The position numbers were made by a program, and so were the translations under genes. The notes beneath the pieces were generated by a model. The model ran no database searches, had not been told where the DNA came from, and saw nothing but the letters and a program-made list of their open reading frames with translations. Of a stretch of DNA of 5,293 nucleotides, positions 1 to 5,185 are shown piece by piece; the first letter of the stretch is position 1; each line of letters opens with the position of its first letter. Origin of the DNA: DATIXD01 sp035518875 (lineage in GTDB: Bacteria > Pseudomonadota > Gammaproteobacteria > Methylococcales > Methylococcaceae); the NCBI GenBank assembly GCA_035518875.1, contig DATIXD010000330.1:1-5293 (forward strand), written 5' to 3'.

Positions 1-188
1 GTCGCCGGGAATACGTACACGGCACAGGGACGAAGCGTGGTGGTGCTGGTCAGGCAACCCTGAGACGGAGAGTGGTGAGAGTACCAGGAGAAGTGAAACG
101 TCCGAGTCGGCCAGTGCACTATGCCACTGAACGGGCTGTGAGCGAAGAGAGTTTTCAAGACTGAGGGTGTTTCCTCGGAGGAGGAACT
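1..188 (+). other. Leader / upstream region of the PilZ gene, possibly structured
   Basis: I see no convincing ORF here. The stretch is purine-rich and could be the 5' untranslated leader of the PilZ gene. Short complementary segments are present: CTGG.. at 46-50 can pair with ACCAG at 83-87, enclosing a small hairpin (CAGG 51-54 with CCTG 59-62), and CAGTG 112-116 can pair with CACTG 125-129. These stems are only 4-5 bp and could arise by chance. I could not match the region to a c-di-GMP riboswitch or to any named RNA family. No promoter hexamers stand out. Confidence 0.3.
177..185 (+). promoter_or_regulatory. Strong Shine-Dalgarno sequence for the PilZ gene
   Basis: GGAGGAGGA lies 3 bases before the GTG codon at 189. 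The purine run gives good anti-Shine-Dalgarno pairing at several registers and supports GTG as the true start although it is not ATG. Confidence 0.7.
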
Positions 189-611
189 GTGCTGCAGGAA
201 ACAAGTCGGGGCGATCAACGCGCTAAAGATCGCTACCCTATAAATTTAGAGCTTCAATACAAGCTGTTGGATAAAGGCCGGGTTCAACGGATCGGCGTTG
301 GCAGAACGGTCAACATCAGCAGTCATGGCGTGCTTTTCGAAACGGATCGATCATTACCCCCAGGCGGATCGGTAGAACTAGCCATGAAGTGGCCCTTTTT
401 GCTTCGGGGCATTTGCGGCATGAAGCTGGTTGTCCGAGGGCGGATCGTCCGTTGTCACGCGAACACGACAGCGACTGCGGTCAGGGCCGAGTCCCATGAG
501 TTCCGCACCGCCGGTTTCCGCGTCCCAAGGGATGAAAGCAGTATGGTGCAGCCGGCCGGCGACGCGTGCCGAGCTACATCCAGCGCGGCATCCGCCACAG
601 CGCATTTCTAG
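189..611 (+). CDS. Small PilZ-domain protein (putative c-di-GMP receptor)
   Basis: This 140-residue cytoplasmic protein has no signal peptide or membrane segment. Residues about 11-110 read as a single PilZ domain. The first c-di-GMP contact motif RxxxR is R11-A-K-D-R15, followed by a beta strand (YPINLELQYKLL). The second motif (D/N)xSxxG is N42-I-S44-S-H-G47, followed by GVLFET and a run of alternating hydrophobic strands (VELAMKWP, MKLVVRGRIVR). Both nucleotide-binding motifs are intact, so c-di-GMP binding is plausible. The last 30 residues are Ala/Ser-rich and probably disordered. The start is GTG behind a strong purine-rich ribosome site. Stand-alone PilZ proteins usually pass the second-messenger signal to a partner by contact; no partner gene is visible here. 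The next gene is convergent and unrelated. The family call is from motifs; the output process is unknown. Confidence 0.8.
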   Translation: MLQETSRGDQRAKDRYPINLELQYKLLDKGRVQRIGVGRTVNISSHGVLFETDRSLPPGGSVELAMKWPFLLRGICGMKLVVRGRIVRCHANTTATAVRAESHEFRTAGFRVPRDESSMVQPAGDACRATSSAASATAHF

Positions 612-621
612 CCGGGTGATC

Positions 622-678
622 GCCTGATTTCACGACTCCCCCACGGTTTGGGCTGTTAGTGGTGAAACGATTTCAGGC
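622..678. terminator. Possible bidirectional terminator between convergent genes
   Basis: GCCTGA-TTTCAC (622-633) is complementary to GTGAAA (662-667) and TCAGGC (673-678), giving a 12-bp stem interrupted by a 5-base bulge and closing a 28-base loop. It lies between the stops of the PilZ gene (611) and the convergent disrupted gene (656), partly inside the end of the latter. There is no clear T-tract on either strand and the loop is large, so this is a weak call from symmetry and position. Confidence 0.25.
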
Positions 679-1430
679 CTTCAAGCGCGATGCCGCTCGG
701 GTGGCCGCAGGTTTGCGAGGGATCGCAGGTGTCCCCGGAGACTGCTAGAGTTTTCCCCCCGCCGCTCGTGGCGAGAGCCGTTGCGGTCACAGCGGTCCGA
801 GTCTGCTGAAGAGAGGTCAGGAGCGAACCTCTGGATAAGCGCCGAACAATCGGATCCACAAACCATCGGGCGGCAGCCGGGATGTCCCGGCTCAAGGCGA
901 TAGCTTCCACTTCAATGTACACTCCGCCGTCCCTCTCTTCGAACTGGGAGAGATTGTACAAGCGCCAAATGTAACCGGAGCCGACATCTGGCGGTAGTTC
1001 ATGCTGAGTAGGCAGGCTGAAGTCCTGGATCTGGCGTATGCTCGTGCTGTAGCCCACACCGTACCATCTCTTGCCACCTAACGGAAAATAGGAGGACACG
1101 CATTCGCAGTCGAGAGCCGTCTTGGAGAACAGCGATCTGTTTAGGAGCACCATCGAAAACCGATAATCCGGACCGTCTTGCCCAAGCGGCTTTGAAGCGA
1201 CCACCAGCGGTGCATAGAAGTCTTTATATCGGTTGAAGTCTTGGACAACGGCGAATATCTCCGCAAGGTTGGCACTCGGAATGAATGCCGCGCCGATCCA
1301 ATCGTGGATGAGTCCATTAGGTACCTTCTTTGGGCTATGGCGTCCCGCGGGAGAGACGACGATCTCGCCGCCTTTAAGTTGGCTAATCAGACCCGGTGCT
1401 TCATCGAGCCAAAGGAAGCGGTCCTTGGAA
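656..1430 (-). pseudogene. C-terminal part of a disrupted secreted START-like (SRPBCC-type) protein
   Basis: The minus-strand frame is open from the edge of the insertion to TAA at 656-658, about 257 residues. It begins HSKDRFLWLDEAPG and contains VPNGLIHDWIGAAFIPSA, an AVVQDFNRYKDFYAP segment, then GYIWRLYNLSQFEERDGGVY, EVEAIALSRDIP and a closing helix RRLSRGSLLTSLQQTRTAV. The alternation of strands with a long final amphipathic helix, and the 'xDFxRYKDFY' and 'RW.VDPIV' stretches, resemble START/polyketide-cyclase-like lipid-binding proteins. That is inference from pattern, not a database match. No ATG or GTG occurs before the GTG at 1204, and a TAA contributed by the insertion (1433-1435) blocks readthrough. 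The N-terminal part is at 4883-5022; joining them restores 302 residues in frame. The gene is otherwise undamaged, which implies a recent insertion. Residues after the last helix form a Gly/Ser/Cys-containing tail that is probably disordered. Confidence 0.85.
1425..1430. repeat. Target-site duplication TTGGAA, istB-side copy
   Basis: TTGGAA directly abuts the TGTTAGCGCC end of the element and is matched by TTGGAA at 4883-4888 immediately outside the other end. Extending the match to 7 bases fails on either side, so the duplication is exactly 6 bp, within the 4-8 bp made by IS21-family elements. Deleting one copy plus the element restores the host reading frame. Confidence 0.93.
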
Positions 1431-1474
1431 TGTTAGCGCCGGTTTAAAGTAGATTCGATTCGGCCGGTTTTGTA
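1431..1474 (+). repeat. Inverted terminal repeat, istB-distal end
   Basis: Reading inward, this end starts TGTTAGCGCCGGTTTAAA and has a second block GCCGGTTTTGTA at 1463-1474. Compared base for base with the other end, 33 of 44 positions agree, with no gaps. The agreement is concentrated in two blocks (offsets 1-18 and 33-44), separated by a poorly conserved 14-base spacer. IS21 ends typically carry more than one transposase-binding motif, so the blocks are probably two IstA contact sites. Confidence 0.9.
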
Positions 1475-1588
1475 TCCGTTCGGCGTGCCGGATTCATCGT
1501 CCGCACACACAGATGCCTGCCCGCCGTTGGAAGCTCCGAAACGCCAGGCTCGGGATTGATGGGAGAAAGCAAGAGTCAGCCCATAGCT
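1475..1588. other. Non-coding tail of the element, nothing recognised
   Basis: Between the terminal repeat and the stop of the tail ORF I see no gene, RNA or repeat. Reading frames on both strands that cross it are antisense shadows or poorly supported. Confidence 0.5.
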
Positions 1589-1876
1589 CTAGCCTCCCGC
1601 GCCGTCAACAGGAACAGGAGCAATCGAAGACCACTGGTGCTTAGCGTCCAGCTTGACCGACTCGACGACCAGATAAAGAGTGTTCACGCTGTTGACTTTG
1701 CCCGCCACACAGTAAGCTCGATCAGAGCGGAGGCGGAAACGTTTGGTGAAGTCCAGCAGGCGATACACACGGCGGGTGTCGGCGTCGAGCATGAGAAGCA
1801 CCGCGCACGAGGGGTATTCGGTCCGCGAGATCAGGAACAGATGATTGGCGCTGAAGTTGAACATAGGAAAAAACAA
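1589..1876 (-). CDS. Unidentified coding-like ORF or gene remnant in the IS tail
   Basis: I do not recognise this protein. The frame stays open from 1927 (TAA at 1928-1930) to TAG at 1589. The only possible starts are TTG at 1876 (95 residues) and ATG at 1864 (91 residues), and neither has a ribosome site. Composition still looks like real coding: about four fifths of third positions are G or C over the 45 codons after the ATG, with a natural residue mix such as ANHLFLISRTEYPSC, LDADTRRVYRLLDF and VAGKVNSVNTLYLVVESV. Predicted structure is alternating beta strands, with no signal peptide or membrane helix. The first residues (LFFP) are encoded by the T-tract of the presumed istB terminator, which argues against normal expression from the operon. 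It may be the 3' fragment of a gene captured by the element, or a degraded passenger gene. Confidence 0.4.
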   Translation of the reverse strand: MFFPMFNFSANHLFLISRTEYPSCAVLLMLDADTRRVYRLLDFTKRFRLRSDRAYCVAGKVNSVNTLYLVVESVKLDAKHQWSSIAPVPVDGAGG

Positions 1877-1904
1877 CCAAGGAGCGGGAGTGGGGCTCCC
1901 GCTC
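1867..1904 (-). terminator. Rho-independent terminator downstream of istB
   Basis: On the minus strand a perfect 9-bp stem GAGCGGGAG / CTCCCGCTC (1904-1896 with 1890-1882) closes a 5-base loop CCCCA. It is followed by CTTGG and then TTGTTTTTT. It lies about 85 bp after the istB stop on the istB strand. The GC-rich stem and T-rich tract are typical; the tract begins a few bases late, which lowers certainty slightly. Confidence 0.6.
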
Positions 1905-1982
1905 GCATCGGCAGCGCCGTTGTGGGGTTAGCCGGCGGACTCCTCCGCGCGGGTTATCATCACAGCGCGGCGCTTAGTCGGG

Positions 1983-2001
1983 GCCGGCCTATTCGGCCGG
2001 C
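1983..2001. repeat. Small hairpin over the istB stop codon
   Basis: GCCGGCC (1983-1989) and GGCCGGC (1995-2001) form a perfect 7-bp stem with a 5-base loop spanning the TAG of istB. There is no T-tract. It may slow decay or aid termination together with the stronger hairpin downstream, or it may be chance in GC-rich DNA. Confidence 0.3.
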
Positions 2002-2741
2002 GGATCAGGATTCTTATTCGCTTTGCGCAGGCTGTCGCCGCCCAGGAGGAAGATTTCGGAGTTCTCGACGAGCCGATCGGCGATGGCGGTGGCAATGGTC
2101 GTATTAAAGAGGATGTTGCCCCAGTCAGAAAATGGGGTGTTGGTGGTAATGAGGGTGGAACGTTTGTGGCTGTGACGAGTGGAGATTACCTGATAAAAGA
2201 GGTTGGAAGTTTGCTGGTCGAGCGCCAGGTAACCTAGCTCATCGCAGACGAGCAGTGAAGGCTCCGTATAAGTTCTGAGCTTTCTCACCACGGAGTGATC
2301 GACCTGAGAAGCGAGCAGGTGATTGAGCATGTCCATGGCGGTCGTGAATAGAACCCGCTGATTGGCTTGGCAGGCACGCCAGGCGATCACCTTCGCCAAA
2401 AATGTTTTCCCCACGCCGGGATTGCCGATAAGCACGATATTGGTTCCTTTGGTGAGGAACGAGAGATCGAGCAGACGTAGCACCCGCGGTTTTGCCTGCA
2501 TGCGGCTCTTATGGTGCTGGAAGTGGAAGGCATCGATGCTGGGCTGGGCTTGCAAACGCGAGCAGCGGAAACGGCGCTCGATGGCGCGTTGCGAGCGGGC
2601 TTCGATTTCCATGTCGGTGAGCCATTCTAGCGTGGCGGCAGCGCTGAGGTTCTTGGCCGCGGCTTCAGTCAGCGTCGTCTCGAGTTGGCGGCTCATGGTC
2701 GACAGATTCAGTAGATTCAACTTCTGTTGGAGCGGAGTCAT
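1989..2741 (-). CDS. istB: IstB, AAA+ ATPase transposition helper of IS21
   Basis: This 250-residue DnaC-like AAA+ ATPase assembles on target DNA and directs or stimulates the IstA transposase. The N-terminal helical region (residues 1-95) contains the family-typical LEWLTDMEIEARSQRAIERR segment. Walker A is G106-N-P-G-V-G-K-T113 and Walker B is L163-L-V-C-D-E168 followed by LGYL. A sensor-1 type ITTN is at about 198-201 and ADRL, with R223, is near the C-terminus, so the ATPase core is complete. The ATG at 2741 is preferred over an in-frame start at 2777 because AAAGGAA lies a few bases upstream and MTPLQQKLNLL matches the usual IstB beginning. Its first 77 bases overlap the end of istA in another frame, which suggests translational coupling. 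The length is normal for the family. Confidence 0.95.
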   Translation of the reverse strand: MTPLQQKLNLLNLSTMSRQLETTLTEAAAKNLSAAATLEWLTDMEIEARSQRAIERRFRCSRLQAQPSIDAFHFQHHKSRMQAKPRVLRLLDLSFLTKGTNIVLIGNPGVGKTFLAKVIAWRACQANQRVLFTTAMDMLNHLLASQVDHSVVRKLRTYTEPSLLVCDELGYLALDQQTSNLFYQVISTRHSHKRSTLITTNTPFSDWGNILFNTTIATAIADRLVENSEIFLLGGDSLRKANKNPDPPAE

Positions 2742-4236
2742 GGGATTCCTTTCCGGGATTGAGGATGAAAGCGTCATAATCGAGCAGCGACAACGGATCG
2801 GTAGCGAGCTCGTTCAGCACAGGATCACGCAAAACCAGCGGTGGCTGCGGGCGACGAGGCGATTGCTGCTGCTGGAGGATGTTGGCGATGTAGTCAGCGC
2901 CAAAGGCGCGAGCCGCAGAGGCTTTTTCGATGGCATGAGCAACTGGCTCGGGGCCATATTGGCGGATGAGTTCGAGTAGCTCCCTCAGTTGCCGCGAAAG
3001 TGCGCGATCGCTATCGGCGATTTCGCGCAGATAGGCTTCGAGCATGGCCCTGGAACAAAGGCCATCGAGAAAAAGGAAGAAACGTTGCTGGGCACGTGAT
3101 CTTCTGGCGCCGGGCCGCAGGTCGGCGACTTCTTTTTCGAAGCGATCCGCGCCGAACGTCTGGCCGCGGCGCCAGGAACGCGGGTAACAGACGATCTCGT
3201 GGACACGGTCATAAATGGTGACGGAGCTGGAATCGGCCTTGACCATTAAATGGCGGCCGACGAAGCGCTGAGGAACGCAATAGCGATTGCCATCGAAGTG
3301 TAGCCGCAGATCCTTGTGAACCAGCAGCTCGGCGCTGTCGCGATAGTCATAGGGGATGACCGGCAGCGGCTTGAGCGCGGCAGGCTGAAAGCGGTCGATG
3401 GGCCGCTCACGGGTTTCGCGATGCTGCCGCTGGTTAGCCACTTCCGCGAGCCATTGGCGTGCTTGGCGATTCAAGTCATCAAGATCTGTGAACTCACGCA
3501 AGGGCCAGAAGTTCTGGCGTACATATCCGATGGCGCGCTCCACTTTACCTTTTTCCCAACCCGCTGCCGGATTGCAGGCACGAGGAAAGAATCCAAACTC
3601 TCGCGCGAATCCGAGAAAGCGCGGCAGAAAGCGGACCAGCCGGCCATCATGCTCGGCTACGGCAGTCGCCAAGTTGTCATAGGCGATCTCCCGCGAAACG
3701 CCGCCCATAGCGGAGAAGGCGTGTATGTGGCAGCGAGCGAAGGTTTCGAAGCTCTGGGAGTGAGTGAACTCCAGGAACAGCATGCGGCTATTAGCCTCGA
3801 CTAGCGCGAAGGCGTACAGCTTCCTTTTGTCGCCGGAATAATCGAGCTTCCCGAAGTGTCCCCAATCGACTTCGTAATGTTCGCCAGGCGCGGGCTCGAC
3901 ACGAACAAACGCGCGTGGAGGCCTGGTTTCCGGCCTCACCTTTTGTAGATACTCGCGCAGGATACTGTGGCCGCCGTTATAACCGAGGGGACGTAATCTC
4001 TGTTCAATCACAGTTCCCCTCACGGTGGGATCTTTTTCCAGCCATTCGGTGATGGTGGTTTTGAATGGATCGAGCTTGCTGATGCGCCGTCGCCGGCGAG
4101 CACGCTGTGCCGGCGCATTCAGATACTTGCGGATCGTGTTGCAGCCCATGTGCAGGTGCAATGCGATCTTGCGGACCGGCCAACGCTCGGACCAGTACAG
4201 GCGATGCAAGTCGTTGATTTGTTCGGTCGAGAGCAT
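2665..4236 (-). CDS. istA: IstA, DDE transposase of IS21
   Basis: This 523-residue transposase binds the element ends and catalyses strand breakage and joining. Residues about 1-40 form a helix-turn-helix (WPVRKIALHLHMGCNTIRKYL), followed by a basic stretch QRARRRRR. The integrase-like RNase H core carries the DDE triad at D124 (EVDWG), D187 (IAYDN) and E233 (EKGKVERAIGYV), with the usual IS21 surroundings; R234 follows the glutamate. The C-terminal region (about 260-500) has PIDRF, a beta-rich part (RLHFDGNRYCVPQRF) and the family-typical LLDYDAF end. The last 25 residues are acidic and coded in the overlap with istB. The ATG lies 15 bp after the stop of the accessory gene, with only a weak AGAGA ribosome site, so coupling to upstream translation is likely. 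Nothing is truncated. Confidence 0.96.
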   Translation of the reverse strand: MLSTEQINDLHRLYWSERWPVRKIALHLHMGCNTIRKYLNAPAQRARRRRRISKLDPFKTTITEWLEKDPTVRGTVIEQRLRPLGYNGGHSILREYLQKVRPETRPPRAFVRVEPAPGEHYEVDWGHFGKLDYSGDKRKLYAFALVEANSRMLFLEFTHSQSFETFARCHIHAFSAMGGVSREIAYDNLATAVAEHDGRLVRFLPRFLGFAREFGFFPRACNPAAGWEKGKVERAIGYVRQNFWPLREFTDLDDLNRQARQWLAEVANQRQHRETRERPIDRFQPAALKPLPVIPYDYRDSAELLVHKDLRLHFDGNRYCVPQRFVGRHLMVKADSSSVTIYDRVHEIVCYPRSWRRGQTFGADRFEKEVADLRPGARRSRAQQRFFLFLDGLCSRAMLEAYLREIADSDRALSRQLRELLELIRQYGPEPVAHAIEKASAARAFGADYIANILQQQQSPRRPQPPLVLRDPVLNELATDPLSLLDYDAFILNPGKESHDSAPTEVESTESVDHEPPTRDDAD

Positions 4237-4251
4237 GGGCGCGATCTCTTT

Positions 4252-4746
4252 TTATCCGGCGGAAACGGCGTATGCGCCAGGACGTTGTTGTTTGCAAGAT
4301 TCCGAGACGGGAGGTTTGCGCGGCGGAAGTGCTTCTAGAATCCAGACTTGCAACGAAGCTGAGTTGTTGTTTGCAAGATTCTGGAGGTCGGAGCCGAGCA
4401 GCCAGATCTCTGCTACGGAATGCTTTAGATCGAAAACTGAGTTGTTGTTTGCAAGATCGCGCAAACGGCTTTTTTGGTCCCGAACGTGCTGTCGTTGGCG
4501 ATTCCGTTCAACAGCAGCCGGGTGCTGCTGGCGGTAACGCCGCCAGTAATCCGGCTTCCGAGCACGCCACTTCTGAGGACTGTCCAGGCACACCTGGCGG
4601 TATTCAGGGTCAGCCGCGATCTTCTCGCGGTGATAATCGGCCCGGCGCTGTCTTTGGCAGCTAGGCTCGCTGCAAACCGATTGCCTTGGCTGATACTTCG
4701 ATGGCTGGAAGATTCGATGACAGTAGCGGCAGCGCCGTTCGACCAT
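4252..4746 (-). CDS. IS21-linked Cys-rich basic accessory protein
   Basis: This 164-residue protein has no known function that I can name. The N-terminus has a possible zinc site C6-x2-C9 and C25-x4-C30. A strongly basic segment (31-95) follows, with repeated Pro-centred units (DPEYR at 46-50, KPDYWRRY at 64-71, HPAAVERNR at 75-83), suggesting nucleic-acid binding. The C-terminal part carries LANNNS twice (98-103 and 124-129), each followed by a hydrophobic stretch (VAEIWLLG; SLQVWILE), making an imperfect 26-residue repeat. Similar small proteins occur beside istA in related elements as far as I recall, but I cannot verify that here. The ATG at 4746 is the only start before an in-frame stop near 4800 and puts the CxxC at residue 6; no good ribosome site is seen. 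It leads the operon, 15 bp before istA. It may regulate the element or help IstA bind DNA; this is inference. Confidence 0.75.
   Translation of the reverse strand: MVERRCRYCHRIFQPSKYQPRQSVCSEPSCQRQRRADYHREKIAADPEYRQVCLDSPQKWRARKPDYWRRYRQQHPAAVERNRQRQHVRDQKSRLRDLANNNSVFDLKHSVAEIWLLGSDLQNLANNNSASLQVWILEALPPRKPPVSESCKQQRPGAYAVSAG
4284..4457. repeat. Three direct repeats, 78-79 bp apart, upstream of istA
   Basis: GTTGTTGTTTGCAAGAT occurs exactly at 4284-4300, 4363-4379 and 4441-4457. The first two copies share the further bases TC on the right; the last two share CTGA on the left. Spacing is 79 then 78 bp. The copies lie in the last third of the accessory gene and the nearest is 48 bp before the istA start. 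Two copies encode LANNN in the same frame, while the copy nearest istA is shifted by one base and encodes SCKQQ. They may be protein-binding sites (IstA or the accessory protein) controlling istA. Confidence 0.85.
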
Positions 4747-4838
4747 ACCGGCGGTTGTCGCACTGCCCGCACTCGCTGAAGAATTTAGAAACTGTTATAG
4801 AGTCGTACCGCGTCCCCGCCGATGGCCCTTCTTTCAGC
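4747..4838 (-). promoter_or_regulatory. Presumed promoter region of the element operon
   Basis: This is the only space between the terminal repeat and the accessory gene, so a promoter internal to the element should be here. A TATAAC lies on the minus strand at about 4800-4795, but no convincing -35 box sits 16-18 bases upstream. The call is by position; host readthrough or a promoter formed at the junction of the circular intermediate are alternatives. Confidence 0.3.
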
Positions 4839-4882
4839 TACAAAACCGGCAGAAATGCGTCCGTTTTAAGCTGGCGCTGACA
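4839..4882 (-). repeat. Inverted terminal repeat, istA-proximal end
   Basis: Reading inward on the minus strand it begins TGTCAGCGCCAGCTTAAA and has the second block GCCGGTTTTGTA at 4850-4839, at the same offset (33-44) as in the other end. It also supplies the TGA (4834-4836, just inside) that ends the broken host reading frame after 16 foreign residues. Confidence 0.9.
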
Positions 4883-4888
4883 TTGGAA
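4883..4888. repeat. Target-site duplication TTGGAA, istA-side copy
   Basis: This is the second copy of the 6-bp duplication, immediately outside the ACA end of the element, and lies inside the N-terminal coding part of the interrupted gene. Confidence 0.93.
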
Positions 4889-5022
4889 CGAAGGCGCTCC
4901 TGCATGTGCGAGTTCGCCGCCTGAATGTATTGGTCCCAGGCTGCCAGTGTCTCGGGCTTCAGTTCCGCCGCATAAACCGACGGTAGGGCCAACAATATTA
5001 CGAGTAGAGATCGGATGTTCAT
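4883..5022 (-). pseudogene. N-terminal part (signal peptide) of the disrupted START-like protein
   Basis: It starts at ATG 5022, with CAGG and GAGG purine runs just upstream. Residues 1-18 are a typical Sec signal peptide: N-I-R at the front, hydrophobic core SLLVILLALP, and V-Y-A before a cleavage site ahead of AELKP. The mature part begins ELKPETLAAWDQYIQAANSHMQERLRS, a helical, charged segment. Native sequence stops after residue 46; the frame then runs 16 residues into the element and ends at TGA 4834-4836. In the rejoined gene the next residues are KDRFLWLDEAPG, coded from 1426 downward, with no frame change. The intact 302-residue product would therefore be exported, probably to the periplasm. 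As it stands, only a signal peptide plus a short stub can be made. Confidence 0.88.
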
Positions 5023-5185
5023 AACCTGCCGCCTCGGCTAAAGAGCACCCAGATGTTCGATACTCCTGCGCTTTCGACTACCATTGCTACTGATGAGGAT
5101 TTAAGGTGCTGGGATTCGCTTTTGGGCTGCGCGCGCGCGAAGCGGGTCCACAGCCCTAGAAGCCAGTGATTTTCATTTACACTTG
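5023..5185 (-). other. Upstream region of the disrupted gene
   Basis: I see no gene here. It should hold the promoter of the broken gene, but no clear -35/-10 pair is visible. GGGCTG (5124-5129) can pair with CAGCCC (5151-5156) around an alternating GC run (5129-5139), making a possible hairpin; on the minus strand it could be a terminator of an upstream gene, but no T-tract follows. Confidence 0.35.

Larger units (their letters stand above)
1431..4882 (-). mobile_element. Complete IS21-family insertion sequence (3,452 bp) with accessory gene
   Basis: The boundaries are set by three agreeing lines of evidence: inverted terminal repeats starting TGT (TGTTAGCGCC at 1431; TGTCAGCGCC reading inward from 4882), a 6-bp direct duplication TTGGAA on both outer sides, and exact restoration of an interrupted host ORF when the segment is removed. 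Inside are istA and istB in the classic order and overlapping, both full length with intact catalytic motifs, so the element may still be mobile. Beyond the minimal IS21 layout it carries a 164-residue Cys-rich basic protein gene upstream of istA and about 560 bp after istB containing a terminator and an ORF remnant. IS21 elements transpose through a circular intermediate using IstA and IstB together. The orientation matches the host gene, so host transcription would read into the element's operon. Confidence 0.95.

Noticed and set aside
1..188. c-di-GMP riboswitch ahead of the PilZ gene
   Set aside because: A GCACAGGG-like string drew attention, but the conserved core and paired stems of the class I aptamer are not present.
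1556..2107. Plus-strand 183-residue ORF
   Set aside because: It runs antisense across the tail ORF, the terminator and the end of istB, with no ribosome site and an unnatural Arg/Gly-rich composition.
2742..2777. Earlier istB start giving 262 residues
   Set aside because: The ATG at 2741 has a better-placed AAAGGAA and matches the usual IstB N-terminus.
2362..2979. Plus-strand 205-residue ORF
   Set aside because: It is antisense to the istA/istB junction and has no recognisable domain; a shadow frame.
3316..3804. Plus-strand 162-residue ORF
   Set aside because: It is antisense to the core of istA, whose catalytic motifs are unmistakable; a shadow frame.
4205..4225. Fourth copy of the direct repeat at the expected 78-bp step
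   Set aside because: Only scattered bases match (TGCAAG and GTTGATTTG); it is inside the istA N-terminal coding sequence and not convincing.
4284..4457. CRISPR-like spaced repeats
   Set aside because: Only three copies of a 17-bp core with about 61-bp gaps, lying inside an open reading frame and with no cas genes; this does not fit a CRISPR array.
4025..4537. Plus-strand 170-residue ORF with repeated CCLQDS-like motif
   Set aside because: The apparent peptide repeat is the antisense reading of the direct repeats in the accessory gene.
5129..5139. Alternating GC run as a Z-DNA or regulatory signal
   Set aside because: Only 11 bases in GC-rich DNA; no supporting context.
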